A stretch of 64,000 nt of DNA from Parcubacteria group bacterium Greene0714_7 (GTDB taxonomy: Bacteria > Patescibacteria > Paceibacteria > UBA9973 > UBA2103): contig VMHB01000003.1 of assembly GCA_007378985.1 (NCBI GenBank), positions 62,001-126,000 of the forward strand, in the 5' to 3' direction. This document shows positions 1 through 7,600 of this stretch, piece by piece. Numbering within the stretch: position 1 is the stretch's first letter; each line of letters begins with the position of its first letter. The position numbers were made by a program, and so were the translations under genes. The notes below the pieces were generated by a model. The model searched no databases, was not told the DNA's origin, and saw only the letters and a program-made list of their open reading frames with translations.

Positions 1-33
1 ACAGAATTTGAAATCTTGATCACAGACAAGTAG
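1..33 (+). CDS. possible 3' end of a gene entering from the left
   Basis: Frame 1 is open from the window edge to a TAG at 31-33, giving only ten residues (ending ITDK). Nothing can be said about function. It could equally be chance open sequence. Confidence 0.15.
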   Translation, partial: TEFEILITDK

Positions 34-56
34 TTTGATTTTTATATAACAAAAAT

Positions 57-230
57 ATGGGAGAGGGAAAGAAAGAAAAAGTACCCAGTCCAACTACGCT
101 CAATCCATTTGATCCAAGCCTTGATCCAGAAGTTGCAGACAAAATAGCCACGCTTTTCATAGCATTAGTACGACGCCAAGGAAGCTCCTATCATCCTCAA
201 GGCGGTAAACATCGAAAAACCCCTGTATAG
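57..230 (+). CDS. small hypothetical protein, 57 aa
   Basis: This ATG-initiated frame of 57 codons encodes a proline-rich start (SPTTLNPFDPSLDPE) followed by a short helix-like stretch (DKIATLFIALVRRQ) and a basic tail. I do not recognise a family. The stop codon TAG lies inside the left arm of the 216-271 palindrome, so the repeat supplies the last codons. Being plus-strand, it converges with fmt. It could be a genuine CPR mini-protein or chance; the balanced composition mildly favours coding. Confidence 0.4.
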   Translation: MGEGKKEKVPSPTTLNPFDPSLDPEVADKIATLFIALVRRQGSSYHPQGGKHRKTPV

Positions 231-271
231 TATAATTTAACGGTCGTTAAATTATACTATACAGGGGTTTT
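216..271. repeat. family A palindrome, copy 1 (56 bp)
   Basis: Two 27-nt arms around a central GT, with the shared core CTGTATAGTATAATTTAACG at 223-242. Outer bases here are AAAACCCC/GGGGTTTT, so the right side ends in a T run and the structure could terminate transcription in both directions (fmt on minus, the 57-aa ORF on plus). Other copies: 41642-41683, 47304-47345, 48779-48820, 57628-57673. Confidence 0.9.
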
Positions 272-299
272 AGTTTCAGAACATGAAAGGTAGCTGAAA

Positions 300-1163
300 T
301 TATGAACGTAGAAAGTCTGCGTAGTCCATTTCTTTTTTTCCTTCAGGGATGATGCGAGTGGGTGTGAATGCACCAGCTTCATATTTTGCATCTATTATTT
401 TTATCCGTGCTTCTTTTCCATTGCGTGTCACAAAAAAATATGTGCCTGGCCAACCTTCGTATGCGCAGAACTTAAGGTAGTTTTGGTAGGCATCGGCCGT
501 GAGATCAATAAGCCCATCTTCTTTTTTTAGTTTAGGAGTGAAGGTAGCTTCTGTATGGTTTTGTGCCTCTGCCTTGAGTGAACCGTCGACAACGAGTGGA
601 ATAGATTCCGCAAGAAGCTTTCCACCTTCGTGCCACAACAAATCTTCAACCATGTTTCTCCTAAACGGCCATGGTTCTGGAGTAATAGAAGCTTGTGCAA
701 GTATTGGGCCGTGGTCAGTTTCTTCATCAAGAAGAATAATGGATACACCTATTTCCTTTGCGTCAGTCAGTATTTGGCTTTCAATAGGGGACGGGCCACG
801 AAACTTTGGTAATAGTGATGGATGCACGTTTAAGGTTCCATACTTTGGAATCGCGAGAAGCGCAGATGGAAGGAGTTTTCCATACCCCGCAACAATAAAT
901 ATGTCCCACTCACTGTTTAAAATAATGTCCGCAGCAGGATCTGAAAAATCTAAACGTTCAGGTTGAAGCACATCAATGCTTCTTTCTTCACCCCACACTT
1001 TTACTGGGGACGTTTTCATGAGGAGTCCTCTATCGGCTGGTTTATCTGGAACGGTCACAATGAGTGCAGGGAGTATTCCAGCACTCTCAAGTTCATCAAG
1101 TACAAATGTTGAAAAAGAGGGAGTTCCAAAAAATACTATTCGTAATTTACTTTTCTGTGCCAT
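300..1163 (-). CDS. fmt: methionyl-tRNA formyltransferase
   Basis: Transfers a formyl group from 10-formyl-THF to initiator Met-tRNA. The formyltransferase fold starts at residue 8 (RIVFFGTPSF); the catalytic triad is visible as Asn112 and His114 in NVHPSLLPKFRGPSP and Asp150 in ETDHGPILAQ. The C-terminal OB-like domain follows (KLKKEDGLIDL, YEGWPGTYFF). At 287 aa it is somewhat short for the family (about 310), mostly at the C terminus. It follows def with a 27-nt gap, the usual def-fmt pair, downstream of priA on the same strand. Confidence 0.95.
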   Translation of the reverse strand: MAQKSKLRIVFFGTPSFSTFVLDELESAGILPALIVTVPDKPADRGLLMKTSPVKVWGEERSIDVLQPERLDFSDPAADIILNSEWDIFIVAGYGKLLPSALLAIPKYGTLNVHPSLLPKFRGPSPIESQILTDAKEIGVSIILLDEETDHGPILAQASITPEPWPFRRNMVEDLLWHEGGKLLAESIPLVVDGSLKAEAQNHTEATFTPKLKKEDGLIDLTADAYQNYLKFCAYEGWPGTYFFVTRNGKEARIKIIDAKYEAGAFTPTRIIPEGKKEMDYADFLRS

Positions 1164-1190
1164 GCAATTAATTGTATTGATGCGGTGTTT

Positions 1191-1715
1191 CTATTTTTCT
1201 TCTTTTGCTTTCAGCACCTCCACTGCTTTATCTACATAGAGGATTCCTTCAAGATGATCTGTCTCATGCTGGAATATTTGCGCAAGTAGCCCACTACCAC
1301 CTCGTTCAAAGTGAATACCTTCTTCATCGTAGGCTCGCACCGTTGCTTGAAGAGAGCGCTTTATGGTCCCATGAAACCCTGGTACTGAAAGACATGCCTC
1401 ATCAAGGAGTTCTTTTTTCCTCGAAATTTTTACTATCTTAGGATTAATGAATGCATAGTCGGCGTCATCATCTGGTTTGAGGGCGATATCGTTCCTGTCT
1501 TTGCTTTCAAGAACAAATCCTCGTACGACGAAGATACGATAGGGAATACCTATTTGATTTGCAGCTATTGCAACGCCATGTGAAGTACTTCGAAGCGAGC
1601 GAGACATGCGGTGCAAAATATCTCGGAGTTCCGCAGTTCCAAAAAGACTTTTTGGAACCTCTTTCATTTTTTGTTTAAGGATTTTCGCTCCTTTGAGAAC
1701 AATTGGATCGATCAT
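1191..1715 (-). CDS. def: peptide deformylase
   Basis: Removes the N-formyl group from nascent proteins, the reverse partner of fmt next door. All three family motifs are present: GVAIAANQ (47-54), EACLS with metal ligand Cys108, and QHETDH with His150, Glu151 and His154. The second motif reads EACLS instead of the common EGCLS. Length 174 aa is normal. The ATG directly abuts the end of the hairpin-bounded GIY-YIG cassette, so the ribosome would start immediately downstream of a stem-loop. Confidence 0.95.
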   Translation of the reverse strand: MIDPIVLKGAKILKQKMKEVPKSLFGTAELRDILHRMSRSLRSTSHGVAIAANQIGIPYRIFVVRGFVLESKDRNDIALKPDDDADYAFINPKIVKISRKKELLDEACLSVPGFHGTIKRSLQATVRAYDEEGIHFERGGSGLLAQIFQHETDHLEGILYVDKAVEVLKAKEEK

Positions 1716-2080
1716 GTTAGATTTTGTTACGAGCGAAGCGAGTTAGGAAATCTTACACCCTGTTAAATACGATTTGAGGCGACTATGTAAGAATAACTTG
1801 CCGTGGTGAGTTTTCAAGTAGCGCTCCCTTTTCATTGCATCCCGACGATCCAGGCACGCCTCGGAGTAAATGAGCGTAAACGGTTTGCGATCTCGTGTTG
1901 AACCTACTCGTCCTTTTTGGTGCGCCTCAAATCGTCCTTTCAAATCTTCACTATATCCCGTATAGAATTTGCCATCTTTCTTTGATCGGAGCACGTATAC
2001 ATAGCAGAACGTAATCATGATTTGAAAGGATTTAACGGGGTTAACAAAAATATAGTCGCTTACGCTTCTTATTTTTCTAA
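1716..2080. mobile_element. family D element carrying a GIY-YIG gene, hairpin ends
   Basis: The 365-bp segment sits exactly between the priA stop codon and the def ATG. Each end is a stem-loop: left AGATTT/AAATCT around the loop TTACGAGCGAAGCGAGTTAG, right AAAAATA (2046-2052)/TATTTTT (2070-2076). Inside each is a matching inverted arm, ACCCTGTTAAAT at 1757-1768 and ATTTAACGGGG at 2030-2040. The nuclease reading frame fills the space, and its stop codon lies within the left-end hairpin. Similar ends without a gene occur at 39557-39699, 43195-43413 and 48109-48296. Mobility is inferred. Confidence 0.6.
1743..2018 (-). CDS. GIY-YIG domain endonuclease, small standalone
   Basis: A 91-aa single-domain protein of the UvrC/YhbQ-like GIY-YIG superfamily. 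Residues 6-22 hold the hallmark pair YVYVLRS and FYTGYSEDL (YVY/YTG variant), then the catalytic Arg in LKGRFEAHQKG, and a helix with the conserved Glu region (RRDAMKRERYLK). The C-terminal residues YLTGCKIS are encoded by the inverted end of the surrounding element. Such proteins are multicopy in CPR genomes; role unknown. The hairpin-bounded context suggests the nuclease may serve element mobility rather than repair. Confidence 0.85.
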   Translation of the reverse strand: MITFCYVYVLRSKKDGKFYTGYSEDLKGRFEAHQKGRVGSTRDRKPFTLIYSEACLDRRDAMKRERYLKTHHGKLFLHSRLKSYLTGCKIS

Positions 2081-4008
2081 ACTATCTCATCAGGATCTAC
2101 GGTTACCTCTATGTTAGGAGGTAATGCGCGGATACGCTCGGTGAGCGTGGTATTTGGCCATTCGCGCCGCGGAATACGTATGACTGCGCGAGCACTCCAT
2201 TCATTCTTTCCAATCGCTATAGGAGGAAGGGGTCCGACTAAATCAGTGTCAGAAAACATTTCTGTTATAGCTAGGCTTGTTTTTTCTACACTCACTTTTG
2301 TGCCTTTCCATAGGAGTCCTATAAAGGTAGTGAATGGTGGGTATCCGTATTGTTCGCGCTCTCTAATGTCTGAACGATAAAAATCAGCAGGATTTCCAGA
2401 GGCAAAAGTTTTCATTACCTCACTGTCTGGTTTTCGTGTTTCTACAATAAACTGTAACTCAGCATGTTCTTGAAGATAAAATAGTATGGAAAGAGTGTGT
2501 TCGTGTGCCCGCCATGCAGTGATGGAGAGCATACTGTCGAGTGAAGCAACGGCTACAATTTCTACTGGCTTTTTTAGATAGGGAAGCATTCTCTCAGTGC
2601 CGATGAGTATGGCGCCTTCTGTAGAGAAAAATTCTTCTGCGAGTTTTTTCGCTGTGCGATGTGTGGGAGCGCTATCTTTTGTGAATGTGATGAGTGGAGA
2701 GTCAGGGAATGCTTTTGCAAGTTCATCGGCAACTCGCTCAACTCCAATACCTAAGGTCACCAAGTTCCACCCCCTGCATGTTTTGCAAGGTGTTTCCGAT
2801 GGTAAAGTCGCGCCACTTCGGTGCGACATGAACTGATTACCGTCTGCAGTTTTATGAAGAACCATCGGCACCCCCGTATGAGGGTCAGTTACTGGAGTGC
2901 CACAATCATTGCATACAGTGAGAGGGGCAATGCCACGCCTCGCTGCAAAAACAACTGCACGACCACCGCGAAGTATTTTGCGATGTATCTTTTCTTTTGT
3001 GTCATCAGTAAGGGCGGTAAAAACACGCCTGACTTTTTTTGATGTTTGCTCCAAGGGTATTTCTTTTGTTCTGGTATCAATAATATTCACCTGTGCAGTA
3101 CCGCTTGGTCGTATTTGGGATCTCGCTAACTCGTCCATCTCATGTGCATCTACTCGGTAGCGTGTTTCTATGCGAAGAGGGAAGTCTGCAAGTATGAGTC
3201 GCGCGCCCATTCTTCTGCAGAGGGATTCCGCGCATCTGCGTACATCTACATGAGGCCTGGAAAATCCTCGGTATCCACGCGCACTCTCACGTTCAACAAC
3301 TATTGTGCCAATGTTCACGCGTGGTGCAGAAAGTGCGAAGGCAGTTCCAATGATGAGCACTGGTTTTGTGTCGGTACTGCATCGATTCCATGCTTCAATT
3401 ATTTTTTTCTTACTTACTTCACTGGTAAGTAGAAGTACATGGTCTTCAATTCCACGCTTCAAATTTTCTTCCATCTGTTCTGCCTCAATAACCGTAGGTA
3501 CTATAATCATGACCGATTCACCGCGAGCAAATGATTCTCGAGCAAGATTTCTATAAGTTCGAACACGTTCTTCTTTTTCAGCTTGCAAGACCAAAAGATC
3601 TGCGCGCACGACAGGCTCGGTTTCGAGATTAAGCTCAGCTGTTGGCTCAAGAACGGCTTCGAGTTTATTGGAAGCGGTCAAAATTACTTGTGATGTAAGC
3701 GTTGCAAACATAACGCTCTCATGTACCCCATGCCAGAGCGCCGCATCTTTCACCGCCGCAACAAATGCACTCGTGACAATGCGTTTCGGTTTTGTTTTTG
3801 GTGATATTTTCTTTAATGAAAAATCAGCACTACGAAGATCGAGTTTTTCTTCACGCGCATCTCGGCTCTCAATAACAAGCGCAGGGAGTGATCTATTACG
3901 AACGGAGACAGTTACTATCATGCCTGCAGGTATAGCGTCACGAGAAAAAAATGTTAGGTGATCCCGAAAAACCCCTCGTGCTATGGGCATGACACGGACG
4001 ATGAACAT
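2077..4008 (-). CDS. priA: primosomal protein N' (PriA-like), ATPase motifs degenerate
   Basis: A 643-aa PriA homologue for replication restart. The N-terminal 3'-DNA-binding domain is recognisable (VRVMPIARGVFRDHLTFF), a zinc-binding region remains (CNDC and CKTC), and the C-terminal part ends typically (DLVGPLPPIAIGKNEWSARAVIRIPR). However, no Walker A GSGKT is seen between residues 95 and 160, and the DEEH box position reads VVERESARGYRG. Only four of the usual eight zinc cysteines are visible. It is therefore probably not an active helicase. Stop TAG overlaps the GIY-YIG cassette edge. Confidence 0.85.
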   Translation of the reverse strand: MFIVRVMPIARGVFRDHLTFFSRDAIPAGMIVTVSVRNRSLPALVIESRDAREEKLDLRSADFSLKKISPKTKPKRIVTSAFVAAVKDAALWHGVHESVMFATLTSQVILTASNKLEAVLEPTAELNLETEPVVRADLLVLQAEKEERVRTYRNLARESFARGESVMIIVPTVIEAEQMEENLKRGIEDHVLLLTSEVSKKKIIEAWNRCSTDTKPVLIIGTAFALSAPRVNIGTIVVERESARGYRGFSRPHVDVRRCAESLCRRMGARLILADFPLRIETRYRVDAHEMDELARSQIRPSGTAQVNIIDTRTKEIPLEQTSKKVRRVFTALTDDTKEKIHRKILRGGRAVVFAARRGIAPLTVCNDCGTPVTDPHTGVPMVLHKTADGNQFMSHRSGATLPSETPCKTCRGWNLVTLGIGVERVADELAKAFPDSPLITFTKDSAPTHRTAKKLAEEFFSTEGAILIGTERMLPYLKKPVEIVAVASLDSMLSITAWRAHEHTLSILFYLQEHAELQFIVETRKPDSEVMKTFASGNPADFYRSDIREREQYGYPPFTTFIGLLWKGTKVSVEKTSLAITEMFSDTDLVGPLPPIAIGKNEWSARAVIRIPRREWPNTTLTERIRALPPNIEVTVDPDEIV

Positions 4009-4014
4009 ATTAGT

Positions 4015-4090
4015 AGCTTACCGCCAAGCGAGGTAAGGGGAAAGAGTCCTTCTCTTTCCCGAGTGAGCGTAGGCGGAAAAATCGTTTCGA
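4015..4090. repeat. family E nested hairpin
   Basis: Inner stem GGGAAAGAG (4038-4046)/CTCTTTCCC (4052-4060), outer stem CCGCC (4021-4025)/GGCGG (4072-4076), with AAGCGAGGTAA and GAGTGAGCGTA between the stems. The same plan occurs twice at 57444-57590. It lies upstream of the priA start on minus. Confidence 0.7.
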
Positions 4091-4098
4091 GTTTATAG

Positions 4099-4222
4099 CT
4101 TTTAGGTGCTAGGTGCTAGCTTTTAAGAAGTTTAAGCTAGCACCTAAAACCTAGTATGATCCCTTCGGATCCGACGAAGCGTCGCCTAGCACCTAGTCTC
4201 TGCATCTAGAACCTGAAAGCTG
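4099..4222. repeat. family C inverted repeat cluster
   Basis: Left arm GGTGCTAGGTGCTAGCTTTT and right arm AAGCTAGCACCTAAAACC form a long hairpin; further right CTAGCACCTAG and AACCTGAAAGCTGACTT words recur. It contains a CGACGAAGCGTCG hairpin module (about 4157-4185) that also occurs at 50373-50402 with compensatory changes. Confidence 0.75.
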
Positions 4223-4230
4223 ACTTAATG

Positions 4231-4236
4231 TACAAT
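4231..4236 (+). promoter_or_regulatory. -10 box of murA
   Basis: TACAAT ends 7 nt before the murA ATG, so transcription would begin at or next to the start codon. No Shine-Dalgarno sequence fits in between. Confidence 0.55.
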
Positions 4237-4243
4237 AGAGCCA

Positions 4244-5518
4244 ATGACATCAAAAAATGTGTTCACTATCGAAGGTCTGGCAGGAAAGAAAACCCTTAAG
4301 GGCTCTATTCCTGTGTATGGTGCAAAAAATAATGTTCTAAAGGTCATGGCGGCAGCCATTCTCATTGAGGGGGAGTCAAAGTTTACCAATGTTCCAAACA
4401 TTGCAGATGTTACTTCACTCGGTCGGATACTTGAGGGCTTGGGCGCGTTTGTTACTCACAAAGGTAGTGAGCTTACAGTAAGCGCAAAGGGTTTGTCAGG
4501 AAGTGTTTTGGATCCCGTACTCGCAAAATCAATGCGTGCTTCGATTGTGCTCATTGGGCCCTTGCTCGCACGTCTAGGAAGCGTCACATTCCCTCATCCG
4601 GGGGGTGATGTGATTGGGGAGAGGCCTATTGATATTTTTATTTCTGGCTTTCAAAAGCTCGGTGCTAGTTATTTGGAAAGTGGAGATTCGTACACACTCT
4701 CAGCACCAAACGGTATTTCTGGCGGGGAAATATTTTTCAGGATTGTTTCAGTAACGGCAACAGAGACATTCATGATGGCAGCACCTTTGGCAAAAGCTCC
4801 GATTACTTTAAAAAATTGTGCGATGGAGCCAGAGATTGTTGCTCTCGCTGAATTTTTAAAATCATGCGGTGCAAATATTGAAGGAGCAGGTACTCCAACC
4901 ATTATTATTCATCCCTCAACTCTTACTCAACCAACATCGGCATTTGCCATAGTGCCTGACCGCATTGAAGCAGCAACTTTTCTTGCTCTCGGTGCAATTG
5001 CAGGCGAAGAGCTTACTGTCACCGGTGTTATTTCAGAACATTTAGATGCAGTGCTTGAAATTCTTCACATGATGGGTGCCATGCTTACTGTAGGAAAAGA
5101 TTCAATTACTATCCGAGCACCTCAAACTCTCAATTCGGTAAAGTTACGTACGCACGAATACCCAGGTTTTCCAACAGATGCTCAAGCTCCTATGATGGTG
5201 GCTCTTACTCAGGCTGAAGGAGAGAGTACTGTGGTAGAAACTATTTTTAATGGTCGCTTAAACTACACAACCGAGCTTGTGAGTATGGGTGCAAAAATTG
5301 CCGTGGTGAATCCACATCGCGCCACAGTGAAAGGCAAAACTCCACTCAAAGCACGCGATATTGATGGGCCCGATATTCGCGCTGGTTTGGCATACATCCT
5401 TGCCGCTGCTATTGCTGACGGCACATCGCATGTTGGTAATGCTCACTTGATGGACAGAGGATATGAGGCAATAGAAAAACGCCTTGCAGGCGTTGGATTG
5501 AAAATTACGAGATCGTAA
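4244..5518 (+). CDS. murA: UDP-N-acetylglucosamine 1-carboxyvinyltransferase (C115D type)
   Basis: First committed step of peptidoglycan synthesis: enolpyruvyl transfer from PEP to UDP-GlcNAc. The family GAKN motif is at 26-29 (VYGAKNNVLK), and the active-site loop reads PHPGGDVIGERPID. The residue normally Cys115 is Asp122 here, the substitution known from Chlamydia and Mycobacterium that prevents alkylation by fosfomycin. Length 424 aa is standard. A TACAAT box 7 nt upstream implies a leaderless mRNA. Confidence 0.95.
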   Translation: MTSKNVFTIEGLAGKKTLKGSIPVYGAKNNVLKVMAAAILIEGESKFTNVPNIADVTSLGRILEGLGAFVTHKGSELTVSAKGLSGSVLDPVLAKSMRASIVLIGPLLARLGSVTFPHPGGDVIGERPIDIFISGFQKLGASYLESGDSYTLSAPNGISGGEIFFRIVSVTATETFMMAAPLAKAPITLKNCAMEPEIVALAEFLKSCGANIEGAGTPTIIIHPSTLTQPTSAFAIVPDRIEAATFLALGAIAGEELTVTGVISEHLDAVLEILHMMGAMLTVGKDSITIRAPQTLNSVKLRTHEYPGFPTDAQAPMMVALTQAEGESTVVETIFNGRLNYTTELVSMGAKIAVVNPHRATVKGKTPLKARDIDGPDIRAGLAYILAAAIADGTSHVGNAHLMDRGYEAIEKRLAGVGLKITRS

Positions 5519-5527
5519 TTAAGTTTT

Positions 5528-5971
5528 TTATTTTTTCCCAGTAGCAAATTCTACTAATTTTACTCCACCAATTACAGCACTAGTCCCTAATACTAGTAGA
5601 GCCAACAGTGGAGCCGAAAGAGCAGCGACGCCGGTAGTAACCATGCCGGAAATGATTACTGTGTCGATAGTCATTCCTCCAATAAATGCCAACACTCCCG
5701 TTGGTAGTGCGATGAAGCGAAGTAGTCCGTGTCCAGCACTACCAAGGATATTTCTTTCTTTAGGGCCACCAGTTCTTGAGCTAACAAAAATAACTGATGG
5801 TTCTTGACGGGGAAAGTGTGACACACGGGTACCTACAGGCTGACCACTCGTGCGAGGAAGGGTTTTGAGTGTTGGAACTTCTAGTTGACGCTCAACAAAA
5901 GCTCCACGAGGGTGTGAATCTACCTCTTCCAAAAGTCCTCCCGATAGTCTCTCTGACTTAGGTTGAGCCAT
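5528..5971 (-). CDS. hypothetical membrane protein, 147 aa
   Basis: The first 75 residues are polar and basic (SERLSGGLLEEV, PRQEPSVIF). Two hydrophobic segments follow, about 85-110 (FIALPTGVLAFIGGM...) and 115-140 (AALSAPLLALLVLGTS), which look like a membrane hairpin with the tail FATGKK. No family recognised. It is the last of three closely spaced minus-strand genes (gaps of 2-3 nt), so probably one transcript starting near 6480. Confidence 0.7.
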   Translation of the reverse strand: MAQPKSERLSGGLLEEVDSHPRGAFVERQLEVPTLKTLPRTSGQPVGTRVSHFPRQEPSVIFVSSRTGGPKERNILGSAGHGLLRFIALPTGVLAFIGGMTIDTVIISGMVTTGVAALSAPLLALLVLGTSAVIGGVKLVEFATGKK

Positions 5972-5973
5972 GT

Positions 5974-6207
5974 CTATTGCTTTACAAATTGAACAAGTGC
6001 TTTAAGAAATTTTCCTCCCCATTTTACAGACCAAGGTCCAGCGGGTTCTGTTTGATCCCACAAATCTTGTTTGTCATCGCCGTCTACCTGCTCAGGAGTA
6101 CGAGCTTTCAGTTGACTATTTTTGTCGTACACCCCAGGAGCCAAAGGCATTTCGTCATGGTCCTTGTGTAGAGGTCTTTCTCCGCCAATGAGATTTAAAA
6201 ACCGCAT
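5974..6207 (-). CDS. hypothetical protein, 77 aa
   Basis: Middle gene of a three-gene minus-strand set. The sequence is hydrophilic and acidic in the middle (EQVDGDDKQDLWDQTE), with an amphipathic C-terminal stretch (KWGGKFLKALVQFVKQ). No motif is recognised. Its tight packing between neighbours supports coding. Confidence 0.65.
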   Translation of the reverse strand: MRFLNLIGGERPLHKDHDEMPLAPGVYDKNSQLKARTPEQVDGDDKQDLWDQTEPAGPWSVKWGGKFLKALVQFVKQ

Positions 6208-6210
6208 AGT

Positions 6211-6480
6211 TTAGTGTTTATTCTTTTTCTGAGCTCGCTTCACCATCCATCCTAAAAGTAGACCGATGAAAGCTTCACCCCAACCGCTTTTCTTTGACGG
6301 TGTAGCTTCAGGGTGTTCGGCATCAGGTTCATATCGTGGACTCCATCCTTTCGGTTCGTAGCTGTATCGAGGTTGCGCATCAGCGTCAGGGTGTGTTCCC
6401 CACAAATGCAAATCGTCCCACATGGCTGAAAGCGAGTTTGTTTCTGCTACTGGTACTTCTATGTGTCCATCAAAAGCCAT
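6211..6480 (-). CDS. hypothetical protein with C-terminal membrane-like segment
   Basis: I chose the internal ATG at 6480 (MAFDGHIEVP), giving 89 aa; the frame is open to an earlier ATG at 6531, but those residues look non-conserved and overlap the region next to the divergent mreB-like promoter. The middle is rich in Pro, Tyr and Asp (HPDADAQPRYSYEP), the end is GEAFIGLLLGWMVKRAQKK, a short hydrophobic anchor with basic tail. First gene of the three-gene set; function unknown. Confidence 0.6.
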   Translation of the reverse strand: MAFDGHIEVPVAETNSLSAMWDDLHLWGTHPDADAQPRYSYEPKGWSPRYEPDAEHPEATPSKKSGWGEAFIGLLLGWMVKRAQKKNKH

Positions 6481-6572
6481 ATTTTTTTTGTTTATTCCAC
6501 TAAGCGCGATTGAACAAATACTGTACTCCAATAGATGTGTTTGTCAAGTGCTCATTTGTACGCCTCATCTGC

Positions 6573-6578
6573 TACAAT
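6573..6578 (+). promoter_or_regulatory. -10 box of mreB-like gene
   Basis: TACAAT ending 8 nt before ATG 6587, matching the leaderless pattern seen before many genes here. Confidence 0.5.
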
Positions 6579-6586
6579 TATTCGCC

Positions 6587-7578
6587 ATGTCATTCTTTGC
6601 ACCACAACTACATTGGTGTATGTGCCAGGATATGGCGTTGTTTTAAATGAGCCATCTGTTGTTGCCGTGTCAGTCCATGATCGAAAAATTTTGGCAATCG
6701 GCTCTGAAGCAAAAGAGATGGTAGGCAGAACTCCTGACTCAATAATTGCGTATCGCCCCATGAAAGATGGTGTCATTGCTGATTACCGTGTTACGGAAGC
6801 AATGCTCCGCTACTACATTAAAAAATCGTTAGGAGCATGGAATCTTTTTAAACCCGATGTAATTGTTTCTGTTCCTGCAGGAGTTACTTCAACAGAGAGA
6901 CGAGCTGTCGTTGAAGCGGGACTTAAAGCGGGTGCTCGAAATGCGTATGTTATTAAGGAGCCAATTCTTGCAGCCATTGGTGCAGGTATTCCTATTCATG
7001 AACCCCGAGGGCACATGATTGCCGATGTTGGTGGAGGCACTATTGACGTTGCGGTTATTTCACTCGGAGGTATCGTCGCTTCTACTTCGGTGAAATGTGC
7101 AGGAAATCGCATTGATCAGGCAATTGCAGACTACATAAAGAAAACCTACAATCTCGCTATTGGCGATAAGACGGCTGAAGATATTAAAATCGGCATTGGT
7201 TCTGCAGTGCCTGTTGAAGAAGAGTTATCGATGGCAATCAAAGGACGCGACTTATTGTCGGGACTTCCGCGAACCGCAACAGTTTCAACCAATGAAATTG
7301 TACGGGCAATCTCTCGAGAGCTTAGAGAGATGATAAAAGCAATACGAACAGTACTTCAAGAAACTCCACCAGAGCTTGCCGCCGACATCATCGACAAAGG
7401 AATTATTATGACTGGTGGCACATCACAACTTCGTCACTTACCAGAATTGGTATTTCGCCGCACCGGCGTAAGTGCAGTGCTTGCAGAAGAGGCAGCGTTC
7501 TGTGTTGCAAAAGGTACCGGCATTGCCCTCGACCATTTGGAGACCTACAAGAAAACAATGACTACGAAGCGTAGATAA
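6587..7578 (+). CDS. mreB: MreB/MreB-like actin, 5' end disrupted
   Basis: Rod-shape actin homologue that organises wall synthesis. From TTTTLVYV (codon start 6601) the frame is normal: VLNEPSVVAV, the ADVGGGTIDVAVISLGG phosphate-2 loop, and MTGGTSQLRHLPE near the end. The natural start ATG 6587 reads MSFF and is in another frame; the expected phosphate-1 loop (xIDLGT) between MSFF and TTTT is missing, about 25 nt. Either a small assembly deletion or a broken paralogue; a second mreB lies at 16653. A simple upstream start at 6535 gives an implausible N terminus overlapping the promoter. Confidence 0.8.
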
Positions 7579-7600
7579 GTGTAAATGCTAGTATTCACAC

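Noticed and set aside
6535..6586. Upstream ATG 6535 as start of the mreB-like gene
   Set aside because: It would add residues (MCLSSAHLYAS...) unlike MreB and overlap the -10 box; the MSFF start at 6587 in another frame fits the family.
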